Shown: piece by piece, positions 47,113 to 58,920 of the stretch
How positions within the stretch are numbered: position 1 is the stretch's first letter
Layout of the letters: each line of letters opens with the position of its first letter
NCBI GenBank assembly: GCA_003013855.2
Contig: ML058505.1
Location: 2,480,001-2,544,000 of the forward strand
DNA from: Liriodendron chinense
Taxonomy: Eukaryota > Streptophyta > Magnoliopsida > Magnoliales > Magnoliaceae
Length of the DNA: 64,000 bases
Direction: 5' to 3'
Position numbers and translations under genes: made by a program
The notes under the pieces: model-generated
Told to the model about the DNA's origin: nothing
What the model saw: the letters and a program-made list of their open reading frames with translations, nothing else
The model's database searches: none

Positions 47113-47612
47113 CAGTAGAGCTGAACACGAGCCAAGCTAGCTCGGTTAGCTCACTTGACTCGGCTTAAACCAGCTTGATTTAAAGGTTGGATTCAAACCA
47201 AGCTGAGCCATTTTTCCAAGCTCGAGCTAACCCAAGCTCGATTCGGCTTGGCTCAAAGTTTGGCTCGATTGCAACTCGATTTGGCTCGACTCGGTTGACT
47301 TAGTTGGAACTCGACTTGACTAGCTAAAAAAATTTGATGTTTAGTCCCACATCGGATAAAAGCAATGACATGAGAGGTGAAACTCTCTATAAAATTAAGT
47401 AGGGGGTGCCAATGGACTTTGGGCTCATATTTTAAACAATTTTAGGCTGGGCTTTTGGGTTAGGCCCATTTAAAATTTTGTTTTATATAGGTTCGAACTA
47501 GGCTCAAGTTGGGCTTGAACTCGGCTCGAGACAGCTCAAAGGTCAAGCCGAGCATACACAAGCTAGGGTGGTGATTGATCGAGCCTAGCTCAAACAGGTA
47601 CAACTCTAATGG
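47113..47612. mobile_element. GAGCCAAGC-word element, hAT-like ends
   Basis: Starts TAGAGCTGAACACGAGCC and ends ...GTACAACTCTA, inverted ends of about 8 bp. Body of AGCTCG/GGCTCGA words. Flanks share only ATGG, so no clean TSD. Confidence 0.45.
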
Positions 47613-49330
47613 TGTGATTTCTTATGGATTCCAAAATCCACTACAAGTATGAGCCTCAAGTTGATGCAGAGTTTTATCCACTCTGACCATCCATATATGA
47701 CCTTTACATACAGGTGACATTATGCATACGGGTGACTACAATTGTAAAATGTGGTCCATTGATTACAATTTTATATTTCCCTAAATGTGATATGGAATAA
47801 AAAAAAAGCATTACACTATCCCTTATAAATGACACAAACACGAGATGGAGTAAAATGAATTTTATGGAATGTTAAACAATCTGCTCCAATGGCAAAATAT
47901 AATAGTTCATGTACACCAGCAGTAACAAACTTTATACGTGGCATGTTTTAAGACTCAAATTAAATTGTGCAAATCGTTAGCCCCTCTTAAAATGGGTTTT
48001 TAAAAAAAAAAAAAGAAAAAAAAGAAAAAGAAAAAGAGCACAGATAGATGATGCCAAAATGAATCATGATAAGCCATTAAGTTCATCAAACAAATGTCCA
48101 TCGATCAGAGCTTAGGATCATCCAATTAATCCTATTTTGTTTTCTTACCTATATCTACATGGGTACATATGATTTGGACGGTTCAAAGTTTCGTACACAT
48201 ATATATGCATACATATCTATTTCTTTTGAGGGATACACAGCAATCCAGACTGTCCTATATCACAATACCCCTCATGGATGCCGCACGCTTCAAAGCATGG
48301 AATGATCTTAACTGTTCAATTGGTGACCATCTATTGGTCAGTTAGAGTATTACAAATCACTACTTAATTGTTATAAAAAATTACATGATGTACCTTTCTT
48401 TAAAAGGCTTTTATTAAGCTACGTCACTAATCTGGTTATTTTCTCTGAGAAATTTAACAAAAGTTAGATTAGAGGGATTTTTTTTTTCTTCCCTAAATGA
48501 TGAAACTGCCCATCAAAACTTAACACGTGTGACCATTTTAGCATGTGCCGCTCACACGAGTGCAAGTATTTTTTTGGGGGGTTAGTACACACACCCGGCC
48601 CATTGTTAGTACACCCACCCCCACTGTTAGTCACACAGCAATGTTAGCCACCCCCACATGGGAATCGATATTGAGACCACTGTATTGAAATGAAATGAGG
48701 TTATCTTCACTTAGTCTACCACTTGAGCTATGGATGGGGTGTCACACGAGTGCCAATTGCTTTACTAGTAAAAAGAGAAACTGAATTAAAAGGGCAGTTT
48801 CCTCATTTACTGTATTTATGAGAAACTATAACCCTTTTGCATAAGACATGGACATTCCATCTGCATGTTTGGAATGTGGGATTAGGTGGTATGGAATTGT
48901 ATTTGGTCCAATGTAAATTCCATCAAGCGTTTGGAAAAGATAGAAATGATTAGATTAATATAGGTAGTCCTAATATGGTGGGATTTTTGGTGGATTTTAA
49001 AATCCACTATTGTATCTGTGGCCCCATATTGATGCCTGTGTTTTATTCACACCATCTATTAATGTGTGCCCTTTACACGTGACAATTGAGTTACATACAT
49101 ATGTAGGTGATTGACATCAATTGTGAATATAGTCCATAGATTATAATTTTGTGGTCGACCAAAAACATTTTTCACTTAATATAGTGTTTTTATCAAAGGA
49201 AGAATTTGATCCCAAATGTGGTATTGAATGGGCAAAATACTGTGATATTTCCCGACATATAATCATTGTTCAATAATAGTGTTAACTCCACCTAATGCAA
49301 TTTAATACCATTCAATATCATTTAATCCTG
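47613..49330. other. Intergenic, no gene seen
   Basis: AT-rich; a GAAAAAG-rich tract at 48,001-48,037; weak similarity between 47,000-47,110 and 48,870-48,980 (GGTGGTATGGAATTG words). Confidence 0.4.
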
Positions 49331-49339
49331 CATTTCAAA

Positions 49340-49904
49340 TAGGCCCTTATAGGCACAATGTGTTGTCCACATAAAATCTGGTCCATCCATCAGCTTTGAC
49401 AGATCATTTTTATGTTGAGAATCCAAAAATTAACTGCATCCAGGATTCAAGCACGCCACACCAAAAGAAACAATAGGTGCTAAATGCCTACCATTAAAAC
49501 CTTACTAGGGCCCGGCCCACACACGCTTTGGATTAGACTGATATTTTTTTTTTCCTTCATCCTGGGTGGGAATCAACTTATGAACAGGTTGGATGGCATA
49601 TTAACATCATAATAAGCCTAGAAAGTTTCAACGGTGGGCGTTTCTTTATATCCTCACTGTTTCCTTTGGTGCCACTGATCACTTGGATATTGGATGTATA
49701 TATCTCATTTTTGGGTAGGGCTCTCCATGGGTCGGATCTGGATCGGATCCAGTTGGATCCGGCTCCAAGTCCGTTTATCTGTAGACGGATTCAGATCGGA
49801 TTCGGATCCAACTCGGATCCAAAAGATGATATCATATCCGATCCAAAATCCATATAACCATCGGATTCGGGTCGGATCTATGTCCGAATCCACCTCATTA
49901 CAAA

Positions 49905-49968
<64 letters not shown>

Positions 49969-50370
49969 TAATATTTAATATAATATATTTAATTTAGTAG
50001 AAAAATGATGCAAATCCCACTATTTACTGTGGTATGGTCCACCTAAGAGTGGCATGTCTCTATTTTGAGACATGGCCTAAAATAATCTGGAAAATGGATG
50101 GCCAGCATGAATATAACATATACAGTAAGGTGACAATGAGTCGGATCTTAATCGGATTCGGATCGAACTCGGATATGCTCTGGTGAATCCAAATCCGGTC
50201 CATTTAAGTAATCGAACTTATTTTAAGATCCAAATCCGGTCCATTTAACTAATCAGACCTATTTTTAGATCCAAATCCGCATTATACGAATTCGGAACGA
50301 ATCGGATCTCGGATCTGACCCGCTCCATTAGAGCCCTATTTTTGGGTTCTCATTGTGATCACCCATCTCG
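49340..50370. mobile_element. Foldback MITE relic interrupted by a hAT-like insertion
   Basis: The left part (CACAATGTGTTGTCCACATAA..., CCATCCATCAGCTTTGACAG) and the tail after 50,338 are MITE-like; the insertion at 49,716-50,338 lies in its right arm. Confidence 0.5.
49716..50338. mobile_element. hAT-like non-autonomous element, 623 bp, GGATCGGATTC words
   Basis: Ends TAGGGCTCT...AGAGCCCTA; perfect 8-bp TSD TTTTTGGG at 49,708-49,715 and 50,339-50,346. Both subterminal regions are packed with CGGATC(C/T)/GGATTCGGATC words. An (AT)n run (about 49,909-49,962) is in the middle. No transposase. Confidence 0.88.
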
Positions 50371-51740
50371 GGTTATAGATAGCGTCCTGCAGCGGCCAGT
50401 AACATTCTGTTGATAACATCCTGCAGTTGTTGATAATTACCGATCTGCCACTGCAACATGTAGGCTCAAGCTCACCAAGCAACCCTCACATTAGTGTGAC
50501 TGAAGCTGTCTGCCTGCTTTGATCCCTCCAAATTCATTAGTGATCCTTCCATGCAATCTATGTATGCGATTTCTTCCAACTCCACCTATGCACCACTTGG
50601 GGTCTAGATTTTGACACGCAGTAGATAAAAGGATTTATTTTTTAAATCAATCCATTATATTAATAAGATTCTTGTCTTAGGTACTGTTTGTTAACACTGG
50701 AAAAAAAAAACATTGAATGCAGAACAGAAAAAGCGACCTGCATTAAGTGCTGTTTGCTAATGCCAAATCCATAAAGTACTTTGTGATTTTTTTACTTCGA
50801 TTTTTTCAATAACTTGTTCAATCTCTTGTAACTTTCTTATTATGGTAGATTGTACGTTGCTTTGTGATGGTTTTTTTTTTCCCGAAATGTTTTTCTAGTA
50901 AAATTTATGTGCTTTCTATTGTTGCTCAAATTTTCTTTCTCTATTATGTTGTGTGATTCTGGCTTAGGTTGCCTCCACAACTAATTATAGTAGATATTTT
51001 TTATCGCTTTGCCATGATTGTTTTTTCTGGAAAAGGGTTTTTCCTTTGTAGTTGTTTGAATTTTTTTTTCCTATTATGTCGTGTGATTCCATTTGAGGTT
51101 GCTTTTGTGCCGGACAAGTAGTATTAGGGCTTGTTACATCCCTAACATTATACATGTGGCACAATGACATATGTGTGATGCTTTAAGATGGATACACATT
51201 GGCACATGTGGGACACTAATTCAAAGTAGATAGTTGCTGATAAAGGCTAGTAAAAAGATGGGCAGTAGCACATATAACTACCATGCAGGTTTATAAAAGG
51301 GAGTTATTTCCCTCAATTTCTTAGAAAGGGCATTTCCTAAGTTTAGGTAGAGAAATGAAAAATTCGCATTTTTATGAAATAAAAAGGAAGTGGAAATGGT
51401 GTTTTTAAGAAAAAAGAAAAAAATAGAAACATGAAAATGATGTTGCCTCAATTTTAATTTCAACTATTGTAAATGCTCCTAAAGGACAGTAAAATGGAAA
51501 CATTGAACAACCATCCAACAAACTAAATATCCATTAATCAAAGTTCATAATTGTTCAATCAATCTGATTTTGATGTTATAACCTATACCTAATGGGTGTC
51601 TCAATTTGGCCGATTTATCTAAATTACATGTGTCCATTTCCAAGTGTCTAAATACGAACCATCACTCTCCCCCATGTCATAGAACTTTTTTTTTCTCTCT
51701 CTTTTTACCCTCAAATGACAAGATATTCTATACATTCTAC
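50371..51740. other. Intergenic, AT-rich, no gene seen
   Basis: T-rich runs; no coding or element features I can support. Confidence 0.4.
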
Positions 51741-51749
51741 CTAAGAAGG

Positions 51750-52480
51750 TGTGAGCGTCACAGACTCAGCTCCATTATGATGTAGAACAGGTTGCTGATT
51801 ATTTCATGGCCCAGATGGATCAAAAGAAGACCGGTCGGAGTCGAAAGTGATCCGGACCGTTAGGACCGTAAACCGGCCGTATCTCGCAATCCAGAATGAG
51901 TTTCAGGACATATAATATATCAATTTGGGGTAGCTCGAGCTACTTTAGCCAACCAACCCCGCTATGCCGGGTTGCCCATGCAGGAATCGCGAGATTCGAC
52001 TGTATCGACGGTCATTAAACTAGTTTATTTTCAGTTTTACTATTTATAGTAAGTTTTAATTCGATCATAACTTTGGATCTGTAAGGTTTTAGAGTTAGTG
52101 CCCAACATGGAAAGGGCTTAGAATATTTAGTAGAACAACTTGGTTGGGCCCGTTTAATAAGTTTCTATTTGTGGCCAAAACCAAGAGTTCTAGTAGGATT
52201 GAACGACTTCTATAAATAGTAAGTTACTATTTATAGTAAGTTGCGTCTTCTAGGAGTTTGAGTTGGAGTTGGAGTCTGATACTTTACATAGGGTTTAGTT
52301 TCCTATTTATATGCATTGTAATTCCGTTTATTATTCATTCAATTATCAGAAAACATTATTCAGAATTAATTTTCTCTGTTTATCTTTTTATTTCTTCTCG
52401 TGGATTCGAGAAACACTCAGTTAGGGAGACGGTGATCGACCTACCACGTCCTCCCTGCGTCACATTAGCCTTTGACAAGT
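51750..52480 (+). repeat. LTR-like block
   Basis: Starts near TGTGAGCGTCACAG and contains TATAAATAG at 52,212 followed by a leader-like stretch ending in pyrimidine-rich DNA and CTACCACGTCCTCC. ACTATTTATAGTAAGTT occurs at 52,040 and 52,225. No TSD or PBS was found, so this is only a suspicion. Confidence 0.3.
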
Positions 52481-52976
52481 AGGTTTGTAAAGTTATCATG
52501 ATTTCTTTATTTATTCACTCTCTTGGTGGATGCATGGAGATACACTTTCTACCCCGCAGCCTTATGGATAATCAAATGGCTATAATCAGTGGGCCATACT
52601 TGATAGTGATGTCTGGGGCCCAAGAAATTACCCACATGCAAAGCAACTCAAAACAAGCGTACTTTCGACAAAAATCAATGAATAAAAAAAAATGGGTGCT
52701 AATGGAACACCATTCCAATAAATCAACCTCATATATACAAACAAATCACTGTTACAAACTAACCTATTTCCTATGTAACTCAGAGCCATTTTCTCCAAAA
52801 TGACCCAGTCCAGGCTGGGCCCATGCTCCAAACGGCATCATATTTCGAAATAACTTAGGCCAAAGCAGCCAAAGCCAGACCATATCTTGTTAGCCCAATA
52901 GTCTTCGACTCGGTCGGACCCAAGTCAAGACTTGAGGCTGGATAGGTCATCAACTCACTGAGTCTTTTAACCGTGT
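52481..52976. other. 3' flank of the CIPK fragment
   Basis: No gene; includes GGCCCA words. Confidence 0.35.
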
Positions 52977-53339
52977 TCAAACACCATCATTGTGCCAAGC
53001 GAAAGCCAAATCTTCAATTCCAGCTTTCAAATCTCCCCAATAAAACTCCTCAAAATCTGTTGCAGCATTACCTGATGCCTTGATCTTTACTAGTAATACC
53101 ATCGGCGCCATCTCTGATAGCTCGACTGATAAGACTAACTGATTTTTTAACAACACCACACACCCAACTTTTCTTCTTTCAACCTTATAGCCCAGTTTCT
53201 CTCCCGTCTTCTTGAACTTTTCTAAGATATCATTGACATCCTTTGTAGATGCGAATCGCTTCCCTCTTTTCTTGCCCCCTTCGAAAAGCCAAGATAGATT
53301 GAGACACAAAGACAATGATATCAAATCAAAAGTAGTCAT
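52977..53339 (-). pseudogene. CIPK (SnRK3) C-terminal regulatory domain fragment
   Basis: The 120-residue frame starts MTTFDLISLSLCLNLSWLF, the NAF/FISL motif by which CIPKs bind calcineurin-B-like calcium sensors, followed by GKKRGKRFASTKDVNDILEK and the PPI/KA1-like fold ending LKAGIEDLAFAW before the stop. The kinase domain is absent. A CCAG just before the first Met could be a splice acceptor, so this may be the last exon of a gene whose 5' part lies to the right, beyond the retrotransposon nest, or a dead fragment. The motif is slightly divergent (TTFDL for NAFDL). The LTR-like block begins only 40 bp upstream. Confidence 0.75.
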
Positions 53340-53378
53340 GACTGGCGCCCCATTGACAAGATTGAAATGACCATCATT

Positions 53379-53841
53379 TGTAAGACTCCATTAGGTGGGC
53401 CACAAATGATCACCGGTTTAGATCATGACAGTTGGATTATTCAGATTAAGCGATTCAGTGGGCCCCACTATAGTTGTGATCATTACAAATAAGTTTGGGG
53501 TGGGACACATGAACCGTGGTCCCTATACGCGGTTATTAAGCTGGATATGAAAACCTACGGTGTGGAGACCCTAGAGGAGAGAAGTGTGATGGGTAAGCTT
53601 TTCTGGCCCTCTTTCCTATAAATATATGTCTTGGTCCCCTCACTAACATACGTGAGAAAACCCTAGTCCTATTGAGAGGTTCTCCTAAAGGTGTAAGGTG
53701 TGGAAGACCAAGAGCTCTTCTCGGCAACACGAAGGCATAGGGAATGTCTTCCCAATCAGGTACGCCTTTTAAGATTAATTGTTGAATATCCATTATTGAT
53801 GCATAAACGATCCGATTATTCCATAATATGTAAGTTCCACA
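53379..53841 (+). repeat. Candidate 5' LTR of a copia element
   Basis: Ends TTCCACA two bases before a tRNA-iMet primer site; TATAAATA at 53,620 and a leader-like stretch support U3-R-U5 order. The start TGTAAGACTCC (53,379) is a guess, since only one copy is in the window. Confidence 0.5.
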
Positions 53842-53843
53842 GT

Positions 53844-53856
53844 TGGTATCAGAGCC
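53844..53856 (+). other. Primer binding site for initiator Met tRNA
   Basis: TGGTATCAGAGCC is the standard plant copia (and some Ty3) minus-strand primer site. Confidence 0.8.
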
Positions 53857-54495
53857 AACTATGCGTCAATCGTGGTGGATTCGTGAATCCCTCGTCTTGG
53901 AGATGGGATTTTGAATACCCGTTCAGTCCGGTGATTTGGGTCTTCTTAGTAGAGGATTTCCACTTTGGGATCTATCATCGGACCGGTATGGCATTGTGAC
54001 TGTCGCACACTTGCTCGAGATCTAGTCTTTTGGTAAGTATCTGCCGCACAGTCGAGGCAAAGCAATTCGAGATGTTGGCTGCCATTGCTGTGATGTAGTT
54101 AGAGGTGTCGACGGCCATGGAGTTTGAATGGCAACTCTTAGATTTGGAGGCCGTGCACCGACGGTGTTACTGGTCTGCGTTAGGGTTTTCCTTTTGGAAA
54201 CCTGAGATCTAAAGAAAACTATCGGAGTCGACCAGAAATCCTGGCCATTAACAACAGCGTATAGGCATGGCCTTATACATAGCAACGATGAAGATCTGAA
54301 GGGCCATGGAGATCGACATCAGCGATCATCGGTCATTGTCGCTAGCCACTTACAGCCATCGTAGCCCCACATTCAGTTTATAAAAAAAAAAAACCCTTTG
54401 AGATCTTCATCCAGATCTGGGCATTGAAGTAATGGCAAGCCCATAGCCGTTGATCTGTGGAGATGATTGTGGCTATCGTCGGTTGCCTTGCTCGG
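53857..54495 (+). other. Leader region of the copia element, part 1
   Basis: No ORF of note. It is interrupted by the solo LTR that starts at 54,496 and would continue at 58,404. Confidence 0.4.
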
Positions 54496-54778
54496 TGTTG
54501 AACCTCCAATTTATACATTTGCCAACCCATTACATCACATTATATGCATGGTTTTCATGTTTAAAAGGCCCATCTAATGCATGTTTTGTGATTGTAGGAA
54601 TGAGAGTGAACTTCACCCAATTGGAGACCAAAAGACCATGTTTAGGAGCCTTTGATGAAGGCCCAAGGTGGACCAAAGAAAGAAGAAAGCAAAGAGAGAG
54701 GAAGGAGAGAAGAAAAGAAAGAAGAAAAAAGGGCAAAACTGGGTCCGATTGGTCAAGACTGGTCGGCCAAGAAGGCCC

Positions 54779-54849
54779 GACCGGTCAAGACCGGTCGGAT
54801 GCACTCCCTGGACATCTGCAAGGCAGGTCTAGACCGGTCAAGACCGGTC
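54779..54849 (+). promoter_or_regulatory. GACCGGTC dyads in the Athila-family solo LTR
   Basis: Perfect octamers at 54,779/54,789 and 54,832/54,842 (10-bp spacing) and a decayed dyad at about 54,747-54,765. Most are followed by GG. Confidence 0.8.
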
Positions 54850-56038
54850 GGCCATGCAATTTTACACTTCCATATTTCAGGCAGCAAGCTATTCCCGTTT
54901 TGGGATTTTTGGAACAGTTTTCTGAAGTTATCTTGATGATATTTAGAAATCCAACACATCCATGTCGAAGAGGAGCTCGACGCCGAACTAACCCAAGTGG
55001 TTTCGTGTCGATCGGAGCTACGGATTGACCGTGGTGGCCAAAACAATACGAATTGTCCAGAAAGTTCCAGATTTCGCTGTTCAACTCTGGGCCGGTCCAG
55101 GTGACCCATCATTGATGATATGAAGAATCTACTTTAACCATATTTTAGATCACATCCATATTGAATAACCACAAAAGTTTCAGATCAAAAGGTTGTGTGG
55201 TTTGATCGTACCGGTTGAAGAAAGATGGACTATCCAGAAAGATCCAACTGCGCAGAGTTTATAAAAGGGCTGAGTGTTCTAATTTTCAGACCATATTCTA
55301 GGATTGTTTTGGACAATTTAATCTGTCTATCATGTAGAGGATGAAGTTTTCTACCAATTTTCAAAATTTGAGATCAATCCGACATCTGTACACTCCGGAG
55401 CGTTGAAAGCAAGATGACTGGTTCTGAAGGTACCCAAAGTGCGCGATTTTGAGAGGCGGTCGGTGATGTGATTGGTGGGCCCATTCAGAGGATAATCTTG
55501 GAAATCTAAATCATCTATTTGGAAGATCACATTACAAGGAAGCTACAAACCAAATTTGAAGGCAATCCGACCATTGGTTAAGCCGTACCAAGCGAAACAA
55601 ATTCTGCTATGTTGCTGTACTATTGCTGCACTACAAAAGGAGGTGCTCTCTTCTATTCCAAATCAACCAAGGACATGGGGAGCAAGGAGTTCAAGTCATA
55701 GGAGGCTTCCTAGCCTCCTACAGCTAGTTTTTCTTCCTTTTCTTAGTTCTAGTTCTAGTTTTAATATGCTTTTCCTTAGCTAACCTCTTAGCTAGAGCTA
55801 GAGGTGAAATTTGTAGTTGGTTCCAATGCTTTAATTCTTTTATTTCAAGTACCCTTTTCTTAATTTTGGATTTTGAAGTTCTAGTTTGAATAAAGTTTGG
55901 TTTTTTAGAAGTTTTGTGAGAGTTTGTGTGCTCCGGACATGAGTTCCTTGCAATTCTCTGAGATTACCATGATTGGGTTGTTGAATTAGAATTGTAGTAA
56001 CCCTCGAGCATGCCATAGTCCATAGGCATGGCTGTTAC

Positions 56039-58031
56039 TGTTAGTGCACTTTTCCGTGGCATATTAGTGCACCTTGTTTGTCAATCACTTACGTCAGTGA
56101 GTCTAGTGTCGGTTGAGCCCAATGAAGACGAAGACCGAAGACTCAAGACGGACCGGCTGCATCAAGGAACAAGTTTCAGGTAAAAGTGATGCCTTGGTGC
56201 CTTAACCTTGACCAAAACCCAACCCGTAACCTCTTTGATGTCCTTGACCACCTTTGGAGAACCCTTTGTCATCTTAGAGTGGCCCTAGGTGTCCCAAATT
56301 TGTCATCTTAGAGTGGCCCTAGGTGTCCCAAAACATCACCTTTTCTTGGCCTAAGTGAGTGGGTTGAAGGTATATTGGGTCAGCAATCAAACCGGGCTGA
56401 TCCCAGGCATGTCTGACCGGTCTAGACCGGTCGGCCAGGCTTCCAGCACTTGCTGTGAAGGAATTCGCTGGGCAGCCGACCGGTCAAGACCGGTCGGCCA
56501 GATGAAAAACTGCCCCCAGCAGCCTTGCAATGGACAGCCGACCGGTCAAGACCGGTTGGCCTTCGCATCCCATGTTGTCCAGCAAGCTATGCCGACCGGT
56601 CTTGACCGGTTGGCCTGTTGTGTCTGTTTGATCCAGCAAGGGGGTCCGACCGGTCTTGACCGGTCGGCCTGTGTAGTTGGCCTGTTCCTTTAGCAAGTGG
56701 ATCCGACCGGTCGGGACCGGTCGGGACAGGTCAGCTCTAGCCGTTTTATGCCCGTTTTATGACCGTTGGAGCTCTCTTTTCTTACATATATAGCTCCGTT
56801 TTTGGGCATTGTAAGGGGGATTCTTGGAGGAGTGAAGCCACCATTGTTGGAGACCATTTAAGGCTCATTCCTTGACCCATGTAAGGCATCTTCCTTGTGC
56901 TTTAACACAAGATTAGAGCATTCCAAGCTCACGAAGAAGATGACCTCCATCCCCTCTTGATCTCTAGAGTTTGGAAGCTTCTTAATTGGCAAATCCTAGT
57001 CCAAAACTCTAAGATGAGATCGTTGTAGGTAAGAGACTCTAGGAAAACCATTCCCATTAGTTGTAGAGTACTCAAAACTATCCTCCTAGCACCTTGGGCA
57101 TCTTAAAGGCATCGCATGCAAGGTGTTTGATCGAGTGTGGCTGAGGCATTGGCGACGCAACGGCGGCACGATCGTGGGAGCAAGGGAAGCTGATTGAAGC
57201 ACGGGAGAGCGGAGATCAAGCAACCCAATCCGGCGCTACACAAGGGGCTCATCCGACAAGTAGGTTGTCTTATTTGAGAGTCCATTTTAGAGTTTGTTTT
57301 TTGAACTCGACCTAGAGACGTTAGTCGTTCCTTGGCCCGTCATCCGGGCCTAAACTAAGTCTCCAAGGGGGAGCCTCCGACACGGGAGTAAACGTGCGTT
57401 AGGTTGAGAGTTAGCCTATGTCTAAAACTCCGGGTACAGTTGAGAGGTGAACCGATAAAACCTCCGTGTATAGGTTGAGAGGTGAACCTCATTTAAAACC
57501 TCCGATAGTGAATGCCGGTGTGCTCAAAGGGGTTGAGTACTTGAACCGGGAGTGGAGTAGACACGTAGTCGAACCACTATACATCCTTGTGTTTGTGATT
57601 GTTCTTGAGCACATTTATATCTTTGCATTGTTAGTTTAATTGCTTAATTATGTATGCTTGATAGAAATGAATGCTAGGCACTTATTAGGCTCATCCACAC
57701 ACAAGATGTACCTTCACTACTTGTGTAGACTTGAGCTCATTGATCCACTCTCATAAGTCTACACAAGTTGCATAGGTTAGAAGCTTAATTAGTTGTATCA
57801 TTTACTTTCCTATGCATGCTTAGACTAGGATTGTTCATTGCTTAACCTTTTGCTAGTCTTGTGATTGGACCCACTTAGGCTTGGAAGCCGAAGTGTTCTT
57901 ACTTACTAGGCTAAATTTGTTGAATTGTGTAAGTAGGCGAAAAGAATTTCAAAGGTCCTAATCACCCCCCCCCCTCTAGGTCCTAAGACATATCTCCGAG
58001 TGTCTCTACAAGCGGTAAAACCGCAATTTCA
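56039..58031 (+). repeat. Nested solo LTR (copia-like), 1,993 bp, perfect TSD
   Basis: Starts TGTTAGTGCAC and ends CGCAATTTCA; TSD GTTAC at 56,034-56,038 and 58,032-58,036. Removing it restores the Athila LTR word GGCTGTTACTCCGAAGGCT exactly as at 17,578. TATATAG at 56,787 lies just after the GACCGGTC array. The pyrimidine-rich ATCACCCCCCCCCCCTCTAGG near its end is a feature of several plant copia LTRs, hence copia-like. Confidence 0.93.
56415..56722 (+). promoter_or_regulatory. GACCGGTC dyad array in the nested solo LTR
   Basis: Six dyads with 10-bp spacing: 56,415/56,425, 56,478/56,488, 56,540/56,550, 56,594/56,604, 56,648/56,658 and 56,705/56,715; ten of twelve octamers are perfect, the two others are GACCGGTT. 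Four of the flanks create GCCGAC or GTCGGC (CRT/DRE core). It ends 65 bp upstream of the TATA word. Confidence 0.85.
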
Positions 58032-58403
58032 GTTACTCCGAAGGCTACAAGTTCAAGTTCTATGTGCTCCATTAGAACTAGAAATCTGATTTCCAGATTT
58101 AAGTGGGACTGTTTGTGCTTGAATGTTATATCTTCCAATTAGATGAGAGATAGGACTTTGATTCTAATTGTGTTGTACTTGAATGAATGGATTGGCATTG
58201 GACTACTACAAGTGGATCCTTGATGCTCTAGTTCTTCTTAATTTCAGATTTTTCTATTTTATGTGAAAAACTATCTTCTCAAACTTCTTAGATTCTAGTT
58301 ATTAGAATACTTGGAATTGTTTACCTCTTTCCCTATGGATCGATCCTCGGTCTTACCGAGATTTATTACTACATCGCAGCCTTACACTTGAGGCGAGCGA
58401 ACA

Positions 58404-58920
58404 GTCGACCATTCAAGGTCACCAGAAATCATGCAGCTTGAATTGACTTTACAGCCATTAATGGCGATTTCACGTTTGAGCATTGTACCCTTCTCCTCTT
58501 TAGCTTTTTCGTCCTCTTCCTTAACACCAGCGAACCATCCGCATGGAAACCCACCTCTGTATGATAGATGAGGAAGGACGGAGGAAGACCATGATCGGGA
58601 CGATCGTGCGGTAGCCATTTTCGGCAGCTTAGATGATGCCTTTAATGGTGGTCTCCTTCTCCATTGGTCCTTGTCATGCGGCAGTCGGGTTTGGCAGCGA
58701 CATGCGTTGGCAGTCGCTAGTGTCCTCTCTGGCTGTGGCAGCCCCAAAACTTGGCGATAGTGGCAACGATGCTGACTTCCATTAATTCCGACGAGGCTGC
58801 TGGATTCGTAGCGATGATGGCGATTAGGGTTTTGGGAAGATGACGGTTGCAGTTGAGGTTAGGGTTGCTGTTTTGGGTGGGTTGTTGTTTAGGCATGTTG
58901 CTGTTTTGGGCGGGTTGCTG
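58404..58920 (+). other. Leader region of the copia element, part 2
   Basis: Ends with TTGCTGTTTTGGG(C/T)GGG repeats that continue beyond the solo LTR at 61,985, proof that the two sides were once joined. No gene. Confidence 0.45.

Larger units (their letters stand above)
54496..58403 (+). repeat. Athila-family solo LTR, carrying a nested solo LTR
   Basis: The ends (TGTTGAACCTCC, GGCGAGCGAACA) and many internal words (e.g. CACATTATATGCATGGTTTT, GTGCTCCGGACATGA, CATAGTCCATAGGCATGGCT) match 16,562-17,969. Without the nested 1,993-bp insertion it is about 1,910 bp, roughly 500 bp longer than the other copy, mostly in the U3 to leader part (about 55,000-55,600). TATAAAAG near 55,260. Flanking 5-mers CTCGG and GTCGA agree at only three positions, so the TSD has decayed or the element is a recombinant. 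Confidence 0.88.

Noticed and set aside
49707..50347. 10-bp TSD (ATTTTTGGGT) suggesting a MULE
   Set aside because: Shifting one base gives longer inverted ends (TAGGGCTCT/AGAGCCCTA) with a perfect 8-bp TSD, in line with the two other hAT-like elements.
52498..52803. 101-residue open frame on +
   Set aside because: No recognisable domain and odd composition; it adjoins foldback debris.
54450..55028. 192-residue open frame
   Set aside because: It lies inside the Athila-family solo LTR and is not conserved in the other LTR copy.
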